Notes: generated from the sequence alone by a model not told the origin. Shown: positions 9,459-19,007, counted from the stretch's first letter. The stretch: 64,000 nucleotides of DNA from an uncultured Flavobacteriaceae bacterium (GCA_905479065.1 CAJQLB010000015.1:62001-126000), one strand, 5' to 3'. Translations and numbers: made by a program.

Positions 9459-9489
9459 AACCAAATTAAATTTTAAACCAGTTATTGTT

Positions 9490-9571
9490 GTCCAAGGCCA
9501 CAAAGGCATGGATTTAGTTTAGCATCTAAATGATTAAGGCGATTTCAAAATGACCACTTAATTGTTGCTAA
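9490..9571 (+). promoter_or_regulatory. Candidate structured leader of rpsB-tsf
   Basis: Two adjacent hairpins are readable in the rpsI-rpsB gap. The first pairs GUCCA (9490-9494) with UGGAU (9509-9513) and GCC with GGC inside. The second pairs TTAGCA (9519-9524) with TGCTAA (9566-9571) and, across an internal loop, TGATTAAG (9531-9538) with CTTAATTG (9557-9564, two G-U pairs). It ends 26 bases before the rpsB ATG. Autoregulatory S2 leaders are known in other bacteria. That this is one is an inference. Confidence 0.4.
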
Positions 9572-9597
9572 TTCAACAGAACGTAAACTATCACAAA

Positions 9598-10434
9598 ATG
9601 GCAAAAGTAGAAGTAAAGAATTTATTAGATGGAGGTGTTCACTTTGGACATCTTACAAGAAAGTGGGATCCAAACATGGCTCCTTACATTTATATGGAGC
9701 GTAATGGCATTCACATTATCAATCTATATAAAACTGCTGCAAAACTAGAAGAAGCTTCTCATGCTCTGGCTAAAATAGCAGCTTCAGGGAGAAAAGTACT
9801 CTTTGTTGCAACAAAAAAACAAGCAAAAGATATCGTTTCTGAAAAAGCAGGTAATGTGAACATGCCTTACATCACTGAGAGATGGCCAGGAGGAATGCTA
9901 ACAAACTTTGTGACCATTAGGAAAGCAGTCAAAAAAATGGCATCAATTGATCGCATGAAAAAAGACGGAACTTTTATGACCTTGTCAAAAAAAGAACGTC
10001 TACAGGTTGACCGCTTGAGAGCAAAACTTGAAAAGAATTTAGGTTCAATTTCAGACATGACACGTTTACCTGGAGCATTATTTGTTGTGGATATAAAACG
10101 TGAACATATCGCTATCAAAGAAGCACAAAAGCTTAATATTCCCATTTTTGCAATGGTTGACACAAATTCAGATCCACGTCAAGTAGATTTTGTAATTCCA
10201 GCAAATGATGACGCTTCTAAATCAATTGAAAAAATTCTATCCCATGTTACTGAAGCTATCGCTTCTGGTCTAGCCGAAAGAAAAGCAGAGAAATCTGCAA
10301 AATCTGAGGGAAAAACTGCTTCAACTGAAGCAGCAGTGGAAACAGTGAAAATAGCAGAAAAACCAGCTGAAAAAATCACTCCCAAAGTTGAAAAAGTTCC
10401 TCCAGTAATAGAAAACAAAGAAGAAGAAGAATAA
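9598..10434 (+). CDS. rpsB: 30S ribosomal protein S2
   Basis: 278 aa from the ATG at 9598 (MAKVEVKNLLDGGVHFGH, the normal S2 start). An in-frame TTG at 9562 lies inside the leader hairpin and is rejected. Core S2 motifs include GGVHFGHLTRKWDPNM, RWPGGMLTNF and PIFAMVDTNSDP. A roughly 45-residue Ala/Lys/Glu-rich C-terminal extension, typical of Bacteroidota S2, follows residue 230. It is followed by tsf, 73 bases downstream, the conserved rpsB-tsf pair. Confidence 0.97.
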   Translation: MAKVEVKNLLDGGVHFGHLTRKWDPNMAPYIYMERNGIHIINLYKTAAKLEEASHALAKIAASGRKVLFVATKKQAKDIVSEKAGNVNMPYITERWPGGMLTNFVTIRKAVKKMASIDRMKKDGTFMTLSKKERLQVDRLRAKLEKNLGSISDMTRLPGALFVVDIKREHIAIKEAQKLNIPIFAMVDTNSDPRQVDFVIPANDDASKSIEKILSHVTEAIASGLAERKAEKSAKSEGKTASTEAAVETVKIAEKPAEKITPKVEKVPPVIENKEEEE

Positions 10435-10507
10435 TTTCAAAACCTTATCTAAAACCATATTTTATTTTTACCCTCCACTCGGTAAAAAATAATAATTATT
10501 AAATATC

Positions 10508-11482
10508 ATGGAAAATACATTAAAAATTAGTGCTGCCGATGTAAAAAAACTTAGGGAAGCAACAGGGGCAGGAATGATGGATTGCAAAAACGCTCTTAAA
10601 GAAGCAGAAGGAAATTTCGATAAAGCAATCGAAGTACTAAGAAAAAAAGGTCAAAAAGTTGCTGCAAAAAGAGCTGACAGAGACTCAAGTGAAGGTGTTG
10701 CAATAACCAAAATTAATGATGCTAAAACGATTGGTGTGGCCATCGTCTTAGCATGTGAAACTGATTTTGTTGCCAAAAATGATTCATACAAAGCCCTAGC
10801 ACAAAAATTTGTTGATATCGCTATTAATTTTGAAAGTAAGGAATCCTTTTTAACTGCTGATTTTGACGGAATAACTGTTGCAGAAAAGTTGATCGAACAG
10901 ACAGGTGTTATTGGAGAAAAAATTGATATCACATCTTTTGAAAGAATTGAAGCCCCTTATGTTGGTTCTTACACCCACATCGGTAAGATAGCAGCTATTG
11001 TTGGATTAGACGACAACTTTGACAAAGCAGATACTCTTACCAAAGATATTGCAATGCAAGTGGCCTCTATGGGAGCAACAACATTATCATACAAAGACTT
11101 TGATTCTTCTTTTATTGCCTCAGAAACTGAAGCAAGGATAGCAGTTATTGAAAAAGATAATATCGAGTTAGGAAGATTAGGTAAGACGCTTAAAAATGTT
11201 CCTCAATACATATCCATGGCGCAATTAACCCCAGAGGTATTAACGAATGCCGAGAACATTGCAAAGGAGCAACTCAAAGCGGAAGGGAAACCAGAACAAA
11301 TCTGGGATAGAATACTGCCAGGAAAAATGGAACGTTTTATATCTGATAATACGACACTTGATCAAGAGCAGTGTCTCTTGGATCAGAATTTTATTAAAGA
11401 TGAGAAAAAAAGTGTGGCTGATTATATTAAATCTTATGGAGACACCAAAGTAACAGCTTTTGTAAGGGTTACACTAGGGTAG
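10508..11482 (+). CDS. tsf: Translation elongation factor Ts
   Basis: 324 aa, the long form seen in Bacteroidota. The N-terminal UBA-like module (VKKLREATGAGMMDCKNALKEA) and the conserved CETDFVAKND that contacts EF-Tu are intact, followed by two dimerisation-type core repeats. It recycles EF-Tu-GDP to EF-Tu-GTP in the cytoplasm. It sits in an operon with rpsB. A strong intrinsic terminator starts 35 bases after the stop. Confidence 0.97.
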   Translation: MENTLKISAADVKKLREATGAGMMDCKNALKEAEGNFDKAIEVLRKKGQKVAAKRADRDSSEGVAITKINDAKTIGVAIVLACETDFVAKNDSYKALAQKFVDIAINFESKESFLTADFDGITVAEKLIEQTGVIGEKIDITSFERIEAPYVGSYTHIGKIAAIVGLDDNFDKADTLTKDIAMQVASMGATTLSYKDFDSSFIASETEARIAVIEKDNIELGRLGKTLKNVPQYISMAQLTPEVLTNAENIAKEQLKAEGKPEQIWDRILPGKMERFISDNTTLDQEQCLLDQNFIKDEKKSVADYIKSYGDTKVTAFVRVTLG

Positions 11483-11516
11483 TTATTAACGAGAACCTAC
11501 AACTAATATTGAATAA

Positions 11517-11548
11517 AGCACTTCTTAAATAAAAGAGGTGCTTTTTTT
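11517..11548 (+). terminator. rpsB-tsf terminator
   Basis: AGCACTTCTT (11517-11526) pairs with AAGAGGTGCT (11533-11542, one G-U) around a 6-base loop, followed by seven T. It overlaps the stop codon of the convergent spondin-domain gene by two bases. Confidence 0.85.
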
Positions 11549-12236
11549 AGTTAATTCGTTCAACACTAAATGTCCCTAATTGTGTCGATTGTATTGTCCC
11601 GCTACTAAAAGGGAGTCCTTGTATTTGAGAGATCCCGTCAGGTTCAGGACTATCAGGAGATTCATAAGAAGTACCTGAATCGGAACCTGCATCCAATGGA
11701 TATAACCTTACTGAGCGACTTTCGATTAACTCATTCCCATCGACAATATCAAAAGATGAAACACCAACAAACCAGTCAGGACTTGGCGATATTTTTGAAA
11801 GAAAGCTAATTCTAGTAGTGGTTGGGGTCACATTCAACGTGAAAGACACAGATGTATTTGTACTCACATTTGTATTTCCTGTAATAATCGTCATTAAAGT
11901 ATTATCCTCTCCACCAGCATGCTCAGTAATTAATCCACTCAAATCTCCATCCTCAGCATACAACTTTAATCCGTCTGATGCTGAACTTCCTACATTAAAA
12001 ATACTACTTCCAGGACTATGAGCTGCTAAAAAAACCTTCCCAAAACTTGCATTATCAGGATAATCTGTTGGATGTGTATTGGCAGTAAAGTTTGTTGTAA
12101 ATGTAATTCTATAGGTCGCTTGTGCATCAATACCTCCTCCTCCTCCAGAATTATCATCATCTGAATCGTCGCTTCCGGAACAACTAAACATTATGAGACA
12201 AAACGCAGTAATAGACAACTTAAAATAAATTTTCAT
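11547..12236 (-). CDS. Spondin-domain lipoprotein
   Basis: 229 aa. The lipoprotein signal ends MFSCSGSDD and is followed by an Asp/Gly-rich tether (DDDNSGGGGG). The body matches the spondin_N fold: YRITFTTNFTANTHPTDYP at the start, ASDGLKLYAEDG in the middle and SPSPDWFVGVSSFD near residue 150, which resembles the spondin SPDWFVG motif. Bacterial spondin-domain proteins are surface lipoproteins of unknown role. The gene sits on the opposite strand between tsf and pyrH and so interrupts the conserved rpsB-tsf-pyrH-frr order. Its promoter region is shared with divergent pyrH. Confidence 0.8.
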   Translation of the reverse strand: MKIYFKLSITAFCLIMFSCSGSDDSDDDNSGGGGGIDAQATYRITFTTNFTANTHPTDYPDNASFGKVFLAAHSPGSSIFNVGSSASDGLKLYAEDGDLSGLITEHAGGEDNTLMTIITGNTNVSTNTSVSFTLNVTPTTTRISFLSKISPSPDWFVGVSSFDIVDGNELIESRSVRLYPLDAGSDSGTSYESPDSPEPDGISQIQGLPFSSGTIQSTQLGTFSVERIN

Positions 12237-12284
12237 CGAGTAAATTTTTCTTAAATATACTGATATATTATAAATATTATTTGC

Positions 12285-12316
12285 TTGAACATTTAAAAAA
12301 ATGTGTCTTATATTTG
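12285..12316 (+). promoter_or_regulatory. pyrH-frr promoter
   Basis: TTG (12285-12287), 21 bases, TATATTTG (12309-12316). The box ends 19 bases before the pyrH ATG, which implies a leader of only about 12 bases. Confidence 0.7.
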
Positions 12317-12335
12317 CACTATAGCGTCACAACTA

Positions 12336-13043
12336 ATGAAATACAAAAGAATTCTCTTAAAGTTATCTGGTGAAGCTCTCATGGGGAGCAGACAATACGG
12401 TATTGATCCTGAACGATTATCTGAGTATGCAAAAGACATCAAACACATCACAAATTTAGGCACAGAATTGGCCATTGTTATTGGAGGCGGAAATATATTT
12501 AGAGGTGTTGCTGGAGCGAGTAATGGAATGGATCGTGTACAAGGAGATCATATGGGAATGCTAGCTACTGTCATCAATGGGCTTGCCTTGCAAAGTGCTC
12601 TTGAAAATGAAAATATTCCAACAAGACTCCAATCTGCTATAGAAATAAATGAGGTTGCTGAGCCATTTATTCGCCGAAAAGCAATGAGGCACCTTGAAAA
12701 AGGACGTGTAGTGATTTTTGGAGGAGGTACAGGGAATCCATATTTTACCACAGATTCTGCAGCAGTACTGCGAGCTATTGAAATTGAAGCCGATGTCATC
12801 TTAAAAGGCACAAGGGTCGATGGTATTTACAACACTGATCCTGAAAAAGATGCAAAAGCAATTAAGTTTGATAACATTACTTTTGATGACGTTTTAAAAA
12901 AAGGATTAAAGGTAATGGATACAACGGCATTTACTTTAAGTCAAGAAAATAATTTACCCATCATTGTATTTGATATGAACAAAAAAGGAAACTTACTAAA
13001 AGTAGTATCAGGTGAAAATATTGGAACAATAGTAAACCTTTAA
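12336..13043 (+). CDS. pyrH: Uridylate kinase (UMP kinase)
   Basis: 235 aa from ATG 12336 ([15 protein letters not shown], the canonical start). A GTG at 12303 lies upstream of the promoter -7 box and is rejected. Amino-acid-kinase fold motifs are present: [34 protein letters not shown] and [16 protein letters not shown]. It phosphorylates UMP to UDP in pyrimidine nucleotide synthesis, in the cytoplasm. It is followed by frr 47 bases downstream, the usual pyrH-frr pair. Confidence 0.97.
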   Translation: MKYKRILLKLSGEALMGSRQYGIDPERLSEYAKDIKHITNLGTELAIVIGGGNIFRGVAGASNGMDRVQGDHMGMLATVINGLALQSALENENIPTRLQSAIEINEVAEPFIRRKAMRHLEKGRVVIFGGGTGNPYFTTDSAAVLRAIEIEADVILKGTRVDGIYNTDPEKDAKAIKFDNITFDDVLKKGLKVMDTTAFTLSQENNLPIIVFDMNKKGNLLKVVSGENIGTIVNL

Positions 13044-13090
13044 TTTTATTTTAGAGTTTATTCCTTATAAGCATTAAAAGTAGATTTAAA

Positions 13091-13648
13091 ATGAACGAAG
13101 AATTACAATTTATTTTAGACAGTACAAAAGAGGCAATGATCAATGCCATCAAGCATTTAGAAAAACAATTGTTAAACATAAGAGCTGGCAAAGCTAGTCC
13201 CTCAATGTTGGGTAGCGTTATGGTAGATTACTACGGGTCACAAACTCCTTTAAGCCAAGTTGCTAATGTCAACACTCCTGATGGACGAACTATTACCGTA
13301 GCCCCATGGGAAAAAAATATGCTTCAAGAAATAGAACGTGCAATCATGATTGCCAATATTGGTTTCAATCCTATGAATAACGGGGAAACAATTATCATTA
13401 ATGTCCCTCCATTAACTGAAGAACGTCGGCGTAATCTAGCAAAACAAGCAAAATCAGAATCAGAAGATGCAAAAATTGGTATTCGCAATGCCCGTAAAGA
13501 TGCCAACAATGATCTAAAAAAGCTGAGCGAAATTTCTGAAGATTTACAAAAAAACGCAGAATTTGATATTCAAGAAATGACAGATTTATACGTAAAAAAA
13601 ATAGATGATATATTTCATTTGAAAGAAAAAGAAATTATGACAGTATAA
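13091..13648 (+). CDS. frr: Ribosome recycling factor
   Basis: 185 aa, normal length. The long-helix domain contains NIRAGKASPSMLG and VDYYGSQTPLSQVANV, then the small domain and the returning helices (PPLTEERRRNLAKQAK, VRxxRKDAN-like IRNARKDANNDLKK). It dissociates post-termination ribosomes with EF-G. It is co-transcribed with pyrH and followed by an intrinsic terminator four bases after the stop. Confidence 0.97.
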   Translation: MNEELQFILDSTKEAMINAIKHLEKQLLNIRAGKASPSMLGSVMVDYYGSQTPLSQVANVNTPDGRTITVAPWEKNMLQEIERAIMIANIGFNPMNNGETIIINVPPLTEERRRNLAKQAKSESEDAKIGIRNARKDANNDLKKLSEISEDLQKNAEFDIQEMTDLYVKKIDDIFHLKEKEIMTV

Positions 13649-13652
13649 TCCC

Positions 13653-13677
13653 AAGCGACATAACCGTCGCTTTTTTT
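13653..13677 (+). terminator. pyrH-frr terminator
   Basis: AAGCGAC (13653-13659) pairs with GTCGCTT (13666-13672) around ATAACC, followed by a run of seven T that starts inside the stem end. Confidence 0.9.
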
Positions 13678-13696
13678 ATGTGTTGAACCCTATGAT

Positions 13697-14980
13697 ATGA
13701 AATACTGCTTTACTTTAATTTTACTACTATTTGCTGTAATTTTCAAGAGTGAAGCTCAGAACAATTTATCACAATCATCCTTTACCCACAAAGACTCGGT
13801 TTCAACATCCATGTTCTCAAAAGCATTGGAAAGTGGCTATATTGACACGAAATATTTTAATTTCGATTTACGTTACTTAATAAAGTACAATCAATACGAA
13901 GGATTTAGAACTGGTCTTGGGGGAGTTACTAATTCAAATATGTCAAGTGTTCTAAAGTTTGACGGTTATTTAGTATACGGGTTTCTAGATGAAGTCTTCA
14001 AATTTAGAATAGGAAGTTCCGTAAATATTAACAGAGAGACAAATACCTGGTTAAGTGTAAATTACACAGAGGATTTACAAGAAATTGGAAGTTCGAAATT
14101 TATAACAGATCAACGGTTTTTTCAGCTTTTTGAGCCACGACTATTAAATATTGAGAGCTTTTACAAGCATTTAACAAAAGCGGTGTCCATTGAACATCAA
14201 ATTTCTGAGAATATTTACGCCAAAGCACAATTTAAAACGAGTGATATTGATCCAAAAATAAAATACTCATACAATCATAAAACACTCGGTGCTATTGATA
14301 CATATCGTTTGAGCTTATTTACTATTGCTGCTCAAATTAATCCTAAAAGTTCTTCAAAAAAGCCTTTTATCTCAACCGAAACATCCAAACTACAAGGTCC
14401 AAAGGTCACAGTTCAATATACCAAAAGCTTTTCAAATCTTTTTAAAAGCGATTTGAGTTTTTCAAAAATTGACTTAAGAGCAATCCAATTTTTTAACCAT
14501 CCTAATAATCATGTTACAGAAGTTGTCATAAGAAGTGGACTCGCTAAAGGAGATATTCCTATTTCGCACACCTATCATGCTTACCCAAACAATGTCAATA
14601 AAGAAACCATATTACAAAGATTTTCTGTTGCGGGAACCAATAGTTTTGAGACCATGTTTTTTAATGAGTTTTTTTCAGATAAATTTGCCACATTGCAATT
14701 AAAACATCGATTAAACCCAATCAATATTTCACCCTGGCTTAAACCTGAAATCGTTCTAATATACCGCTACGCGTTGGGCAATATGTCCCATATTAAGCGT
14801 CACGAATTTATTTTTTTCAACACTTTAGATAAAGGCTATTCTGAGGCTGGCTTAGAAATCAATAAATTATTTTTCGGTTTTGGCTTAAGTGTTGCATATC
14901 GACACGGTGCTTATCATCTCCCAGATTTTGAAGATAATTTTGCTTTAAAATTCACTTTCAATCTAAATCTCAACAGATAA
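13697..14980 (+). CDS. Outer-membrane beta-barrel protein resembling the C-terminal half of DUF5686
   Basis: 427 aa. A signal peptide (MKYCFTLILLLFAVIFKSEAQ) is followed almost at once by amphipathic strands: the EGFRTGLGGVTNSNMS region, FKFDGYLVYGFLDEVFKFRIG-like repeats, and a terminal strand ending FTFNLNLNR. From memory, the gene at this syntenic place (frr / this gene / MMPL / asnS) in other flavobacteria is a DUF5686 protein of about 830 aa with an N-terminal carboxypeptidase-regulatory-like domain. That domain is absent here, so this appears to be a shortened version that keeps its own signal. Function unknown; predicted outer membrane. Confidence 0.65.
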   Translation: MKYCFTLILLLFAVIFKSEAQNNLSQSSFTHKDSVSTSMFSKALESGYIDTKYFNFDLRYLIKYNQYEGFRTGLGGVTNSNMSSVLKFDGYLVYGFLDEVFKFRIGSSVNINRETNTWLSVNYTEDLQEIGSSKFITDQRFFQLFEPRLLNIESFYKHLTKAVSIEHQISENIYAKAQFKTSDIDPKIKYSYNHKTLGAIDTYRLSLFTIAAQINPKSSSKKPFISTETSKLQGPKVTVQYTKSFSNLFKSDLSFSKIDLRAIQFFNHPNNHVTEVVIRSGLAKGDIPISHTYHAYPNNVNKETILQRFSVAGTNSFETMFFNEFFSDKFATLQLKHRLNPINISPWLKPEIVLIYRYALGNMSHIKRHEFIFFNTLDKGYSEAGLEINKLFFGFGLSVAYRHGAYHLPDFEDNFALKFTFNLNLNR

Positions 14981-15023
14981 GACATTTACCAATGTTATCG
15001 CCCTTTTTTACTAACTATTTACC

Positions 15024-15031
15024 TACCTTTG
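15024..15031 (+). promoter_or_regulatory. Putative -7 element of the MMPL gene
   Basis: TACCTTTG fits TAnnTTTG and ends 16 bases before the ATG. No good -33 TTG is seen. Confidence 0.45.
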
Positions 15032-15047
15032 CCCATCAATTTTTGAC

Positions 15048-17441
15048 ATGAATAAGTTGTTTACAGTAGGGTTTTGGGAAACCGTAGCAAGGCTCATCCT
15101 TCGTAATAGAATTGGAATCATACTAGTTATCGTTGGTTTCACATTTTTATTCAGTTTACAGTGGGAAAAAATGCGTTTCACATATACTGAAGCAAACTTG
15201 TTACCTGATGATCATGAAGTCAATATAAATTACAATAATTTTCTAAAGACCTTTGGAGACGAAGGAAATCTTATTGTTTTAGGAGTTAAAGATAGTGCTC
15301 TATTCACCGTAGAAAATCTAAACGCATGGAACAAATTATCAAATGACTTTATATCCTATGAAGAAGTCGAAACTGTTATTTCTATTAAGGATCTTCAAAA
15401 GCTCGTTAAAAATACAAGAAACAAACAGTTTGAATTAAAACCATTCATCAAAGACTCCATAAAAACTCTTGAAGAAATTACAATTCTACAAGACGAGTTA
15501 TTTGAAAAATATCCTTTTTACGATAATTTTCTTTTTAATAAAAACAGTAAAGTTGTTAGATCAGCAATCTACTTAGATAAGCGTATTGTAAACACATCAG
15601 ATCGTAAAGATTTCGTAATGAATACGCTAATTCCAATTATTAAAGACTTCGAAAGTGCTACCAATTTGGATGTTCGTGTTTCAGGAATGCCCTATATAAG
15701 AACATTAAATTCGCAAAACATTATAGATGAAATTGGAAAATTCATCCTTGCTGCCTTAGGTATAACATCTTTGATTTTTTTCTTTTTTTTCAGGTCATTT
15801 AGAGCAACGCTCATATCCATGATCGTCGTGCTGATTGGAGTTATGTGGACATTTGGAATTATTGGATTATTAGAATATGAAATCACCGTTCTTACAGCCC
15901 TAATTCCTCCTTTAATCATTGTTATAGGAATTCCGAATTGTATTTTTTTGATTAATAAATACCAGCATGAAGTAAATAAGCATGGTAACAAGGCAAAATC
16001 TTTACAACGAGTTATCTCAAAAATTGGAAATGCAACATTAATGACAAATGTTACAACAGCTTCAGGTTTTGCGACATTTATTATTACTGAAAGTGAATTA
16101 TTAAAAGAATTTGGAATCGTTGCTTCTCTCAGTATTTTAGCGATATTTATTCTCTGTCTACTAATTATTCCTATTATTTACAGCTATATGCCCATGCCAA
16201 AAGATAAGCATCTTGAGCATTTGAATAAACGCTGGATCAATGCATTTGTAGATTGGATGGAATTTATGGTTAGGTATAAAAAAATCGCTATTTACGTTGT
16301 ATCACTTCTACTACTTATTGCGAGTATCATTGGAATTTATCAGATAAAAATTTCTGGTAGTCTCATCGAGGATATGCCTGTCAAAACAGAATTCTTTCAA
16401 GACATTAAGTTTTTTGAAGATGAATTTAATGGTGTAATGCCCCTTGAAATTTTAATTGATACCAAACGAAAAAAAGGGGTTATGAAATTGGCAAATCTAA
16501 AGCGAATGAATGCCCTTGAAGAATTAATTATTGAAATACCTCAACTTTCAAAACCCATTTCAATAGTAAGTTTAGTCAAGTATTCAAAGCAAGCCTATTA
16601 CAATGGCAACCCAAAATACTATCAACTTCCAACAGCCCAGGAAAACAACTTTATTTTATCATATGCAAAAAACTCCTCTCAAGATGTTGATTTACTGAAG
16701 AATTTTGTTGATTCAACAGGGCAATTTGCAAGAATTACAACCTTTATGAGGGACGTAGGCACAGATAAAATGGAACGTATTGAAGAAAATTTAATTGATA
16801 AAATAAATAAAGTTTTTCCTAAAGACAGATATAATGTTACCTTAACAGGAAAGGCCTACCTGTTCCAAAAAGGCACTCACTTTTTAGTGAATAATCTCAT
16901 TTTATCTCTATCCTTAGCCATCATATTAATATCGGTTTTTATAGCGTACATGTTTCGTTCACTTCGTATGATTATTGTCTCGCTGATACCAAATTTACTC
17001 CCTTTATTAATTACCGCAGGTTTAATGGGATATTTGGGAGTACCCATAAAGCCGTCAACTATTTTAGTCTTTAGTATCGCATTTGGTATTTCAGTTGATG
17101 ACACCATTCATTTCTTGGCAAAATATAGGCAAGAATTACAAGCAAATAATTGGAAAATACGCCAATCTGTTTATGCCGCTTTGCGCGAAACTGGTGTAAG
17201 TATGTTTTACACATCCATTGTTTTATTTTTTGGGTTTTCCGTTTTTATTATATCAAATTTTGGAGGTACAGTCGCCTTAGGAGCACTTGTTTCAACAACC
17301 CTATTATTTGCCATGCTAGCCAATTTATTACTTTTGCCATCGTTACTTCTTTCTCTTGAGAGAAGTATCGCCAATAAGGAGGTCTTAAAAGAACCAAATT
17401 TTAAAATCATTCCTGAAGAAGATAAAAAGGGTGATAAATAA
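15048..17441 (+). CDS. MMPL/RND-superfamily exporter
   Basis: 797 aa, inner membrane. It has the two-fold RND layout of about 12 helices: TM1 (residues 20-38), a first extracytoplasmic domain (about 40-225), a block of five helices (about 230-380), then a second TM, a second extracytoplasmic domain and a second block. The second block has the family motif FGISVDDTIHFLAKYRQE. At under 800 residues it belongs with the patched-like / hopanoid-lipid MMPL group rather than the AcrB group. The substrate is unknown, with lipid or polyketide-like molecules possible. Its place between the DUF5686-like barrel and asnS is conserved in flavobacteria. Confidence 0.85.
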   Translation: MNKLFTVGFWETVARLILRNRIGIILVIVGFTFLFSLQWEKMRFTYTEANLLPDDHEVNINYNNFLKTFGDEGNLIVLGVKDSALFTVENLNAWNKLSNDFISYEEVETVISIKDLQKLVKNTRNKQFELKPFIKDSIKTLEEITILQDELFEKYPFYDNFLFNKNSKVVRSAIYLDKRIVNTSDRKDFVMNTLIPIIKDFESATNLDVRVSGMPYIRTLNSQNIIDEIGKFILAALGITSLIFFFFFRSFRATLISMIVVLIGVMWTFGIIGLLEYEITVLTALIPPLIIVIGIPNCIFLINKYQHEVNKHGNKAKSLQRVISKIGNATLMTNVTTASGFATFIITESELLKEFGIVASLSILAIFILCLLIIPIIYSYMPMPKDKHLEHLNKRWINAFVDWMEFMVRYKKIAIYVVSLLLLIASIIGIYQIKISGSLIEDMPVKTEFFQDIKFFEDEFNGVMPLEILIDTKRKKGVMKLANLKRMNALEELIIEIPQLSKPISIVSLVKYSKQAYYNGNPKYYQLPTAQENNFILSYAKNSSQDVDLLKNFVDSTGQFARITTFMRDVGTDKMERIEENLIDKINKVFPKDRYNVTLTGKAYLFQKGTHFLVNNLILSLSLAIILISVFIAYMFRSLRMIIVSLIPNLLPLLITAGLMGYLGVPIKPSTILVFSIAFGISVDDTIHFLAKYRQELQANNWKIRQSVYAALRETGVSMFYTSIVLFFGFSVFIISNFGGTVALGALVSTTLLFAMLANLLLLPSLLLSLERSIANKEVLKEPNFKIIPEEDKKGDK

Positions 17442-17456
17442 TTTGGTTGAATCTTA

Positions 17457-17464
17457 TATCTTTG
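17457..17464 (+). promoter_or_regulatory. Putative asnS -7 element
   Basis: TATCTTTG matches TAnnTTTG and ends 19 bases before the asnS ATG. The -33 partner is not clear. Confidence 0.5.
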
Positions 17465-17483
17465 CAGCTAAAATATTTAAGAC

Positions 17484-18917
17484 ATGATGTCAACAACAGT
17501 TGCTGATTTACTTTTAGAAAAACGCACTCAACTTAAAGTTGAGATTAAAGGATGGGTAAGAACGTTTCGCGCAAATCGTTTCATTGCTTTAAATGATGGT
17601 TCAACAATCAATAATATTCAGTGTGTTGTTGATTTTGAAAATTTTAATGAAGCACTGTTAAAAAGAGTAACTACAGGAGCAGCGTTGTATATTACTGGAG
17701 AATTAGTTGAAAGTCAAGGGAAGGGTCAAAGTGTTGAAGTTGTGGTGTCATCTCTAGAAATATTAGGAGATTCTGATCCCGAATCATACCCAATCCAACC
17801 CAAAAAACACTCTTTTGAGTTCCTAAGGGACAATGCCCACTTGCGCACTAGAACTAGTACGCTAAGCGCTGTTATGCGTGTGAAGTCATCTTTATCTTTC
17901 GCGATACATAAGTACTTTACAGAAAATGGTTTTTATAATATGCACACTCCCATAATTACTGGCAGTGATGCAGAGGGTGCTGGTGAAATGTTTCGGATCA
18001 CAACCTTAGACTTTAAAAACCCTCCTTTAGATAAAAGCGGTGAAGTTAACTTCAAAGAAGATTTTTTCGGTAAAGAAGCAAACTTGACAGTGTCTGGTCA
18101 ATTAGAAGCTGAGACGTATGCCATGTCTCTTGGTAAAGTGTACACCTTCGGACCAACCTTTAGAGCAGAAAATTCAAACACATCGCGACACTTATCAGAA
18201 TTTTGGATGGTAGAACCTGAAGTTGCCTTCATGGATTTAGCAGGGAATATGGATCTAGCAGAGGACTTTATGAAATCTATTATCCAATATATTTTAAATC
18301 ATAATAAAGAGGATTTACTGTTTTTAGACGAACGCTTATTTAACGAAGAAAAATCAAAGCCTCAAGCTGAGCGAAGTCCAATGCGACTTGTTGAAAAATT
18401 AAAATTTGTTACAGACAATAATTTTAAGCGTGTTAGCTACACAGAGGCCATAGATATTCTGAGAAATTCAAAACCCAATAAAAAGAAAAAATTCAAGTAT
18501 CTTATAAATGAATGGGGTGCAGATTTACAATCAGAACATGAGCGTTACCTCGTAGAGAAACACTTTAAATGTCCTGTTATCTTATTTGATTATCCTGCAA
18601 ACATTAAAGCGTTTTATATGCGTTTAAATGATGACGAAAAAACTGTTCGAGCTATGGATGTTTTATTTCCAGGGATTGGAGAAATTGTTGGTGGTGCTCA
18701 AAGGGAGGAACGATTAGAAGTTCTCAAAGAAAAAATGGCTGACCTTGATATTTCAGAAGAAGAGCTATGGTGGTACTTGGATTTGCGTAAATACGGTACA
18801 GCAGTTCATTCTGGGTTCGGATTAGGCTTCGAACGTTTGGTGATGTTCTCTACCGGTATGACAAATATTAGAGATGTTATTCCTTTTCCACGAACACCCC
18901 AAAATGCTGAGTTTTAA
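17484..18917 (+). CDS. asnS: Asparaginyl-tRNA synthetase
   Basis: 477 aa. The N-terminal OB fold that binds the anticodon (KVEIKGWVRTFRANRFIALNDGS) is followed by a class II catalytic core: motif 1 region FTENGFYNMHTPIITGSDAEGAG, motif 2 FRAENSNTSRHLSEFWMVEPE-like block, and motif 3 GFGLGFERLVMF near the end. It charges tRNA-Asn with asparagine directly. Two adjacent ATGs (17484 and 17487) are possible starts. Cytoplasmic. It is followed by rpoN on the same strand, 90 bases downstream. Confidence 0.97.
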   Translation: MMSTTVADLLLEKRTQLKVEIKGWVRTFRANRFIALNDGSTINNIQCVVDFENFNEALLKRVTTGAALYITGELVESQGKGQSVEVVVSSLEILGDSDPESYPIQPKKHSFEFLRDNAHLRTRTSTLSAVMRVKSSLSFAIHKYFTENGFYNMHTPIITGSDAEGAGEMFRITTLDFKNPPLDKSGEVNFKEDFFGKEANLTVSGQLEAETYAMSLGKVYTFGPTFRAENSNTSRHLSEFWMVEPEVAFMDLAGNMDLAEDFMKSIIQYILNHNKEDLLFLDERLFNEEKSKPQAERSPMRLVEKLKFVTDNNFKRVSYTEAIDILRNSKPNKKKKFKYLINEWGADLQSEHERYLVEKHFKCPVILFDYPANIKAFYMRLNDDEKTVRAMDVLFPGIGEIVGGAQREERLEVLKEKMADLDISEEELWWYLDLRKYGTAVHSGFGLGFERLVMFSTGMTNIRDVIPFPRTPQNAEF

Positions 18918-19007
18918 ATAACTTTATCATAAGAAAGCTAAAACAATCCTCGTTTGATATAAATGTTGATTGTTTTTTTTTATTTTTATAAAAACCCATT
19001 CACAATA

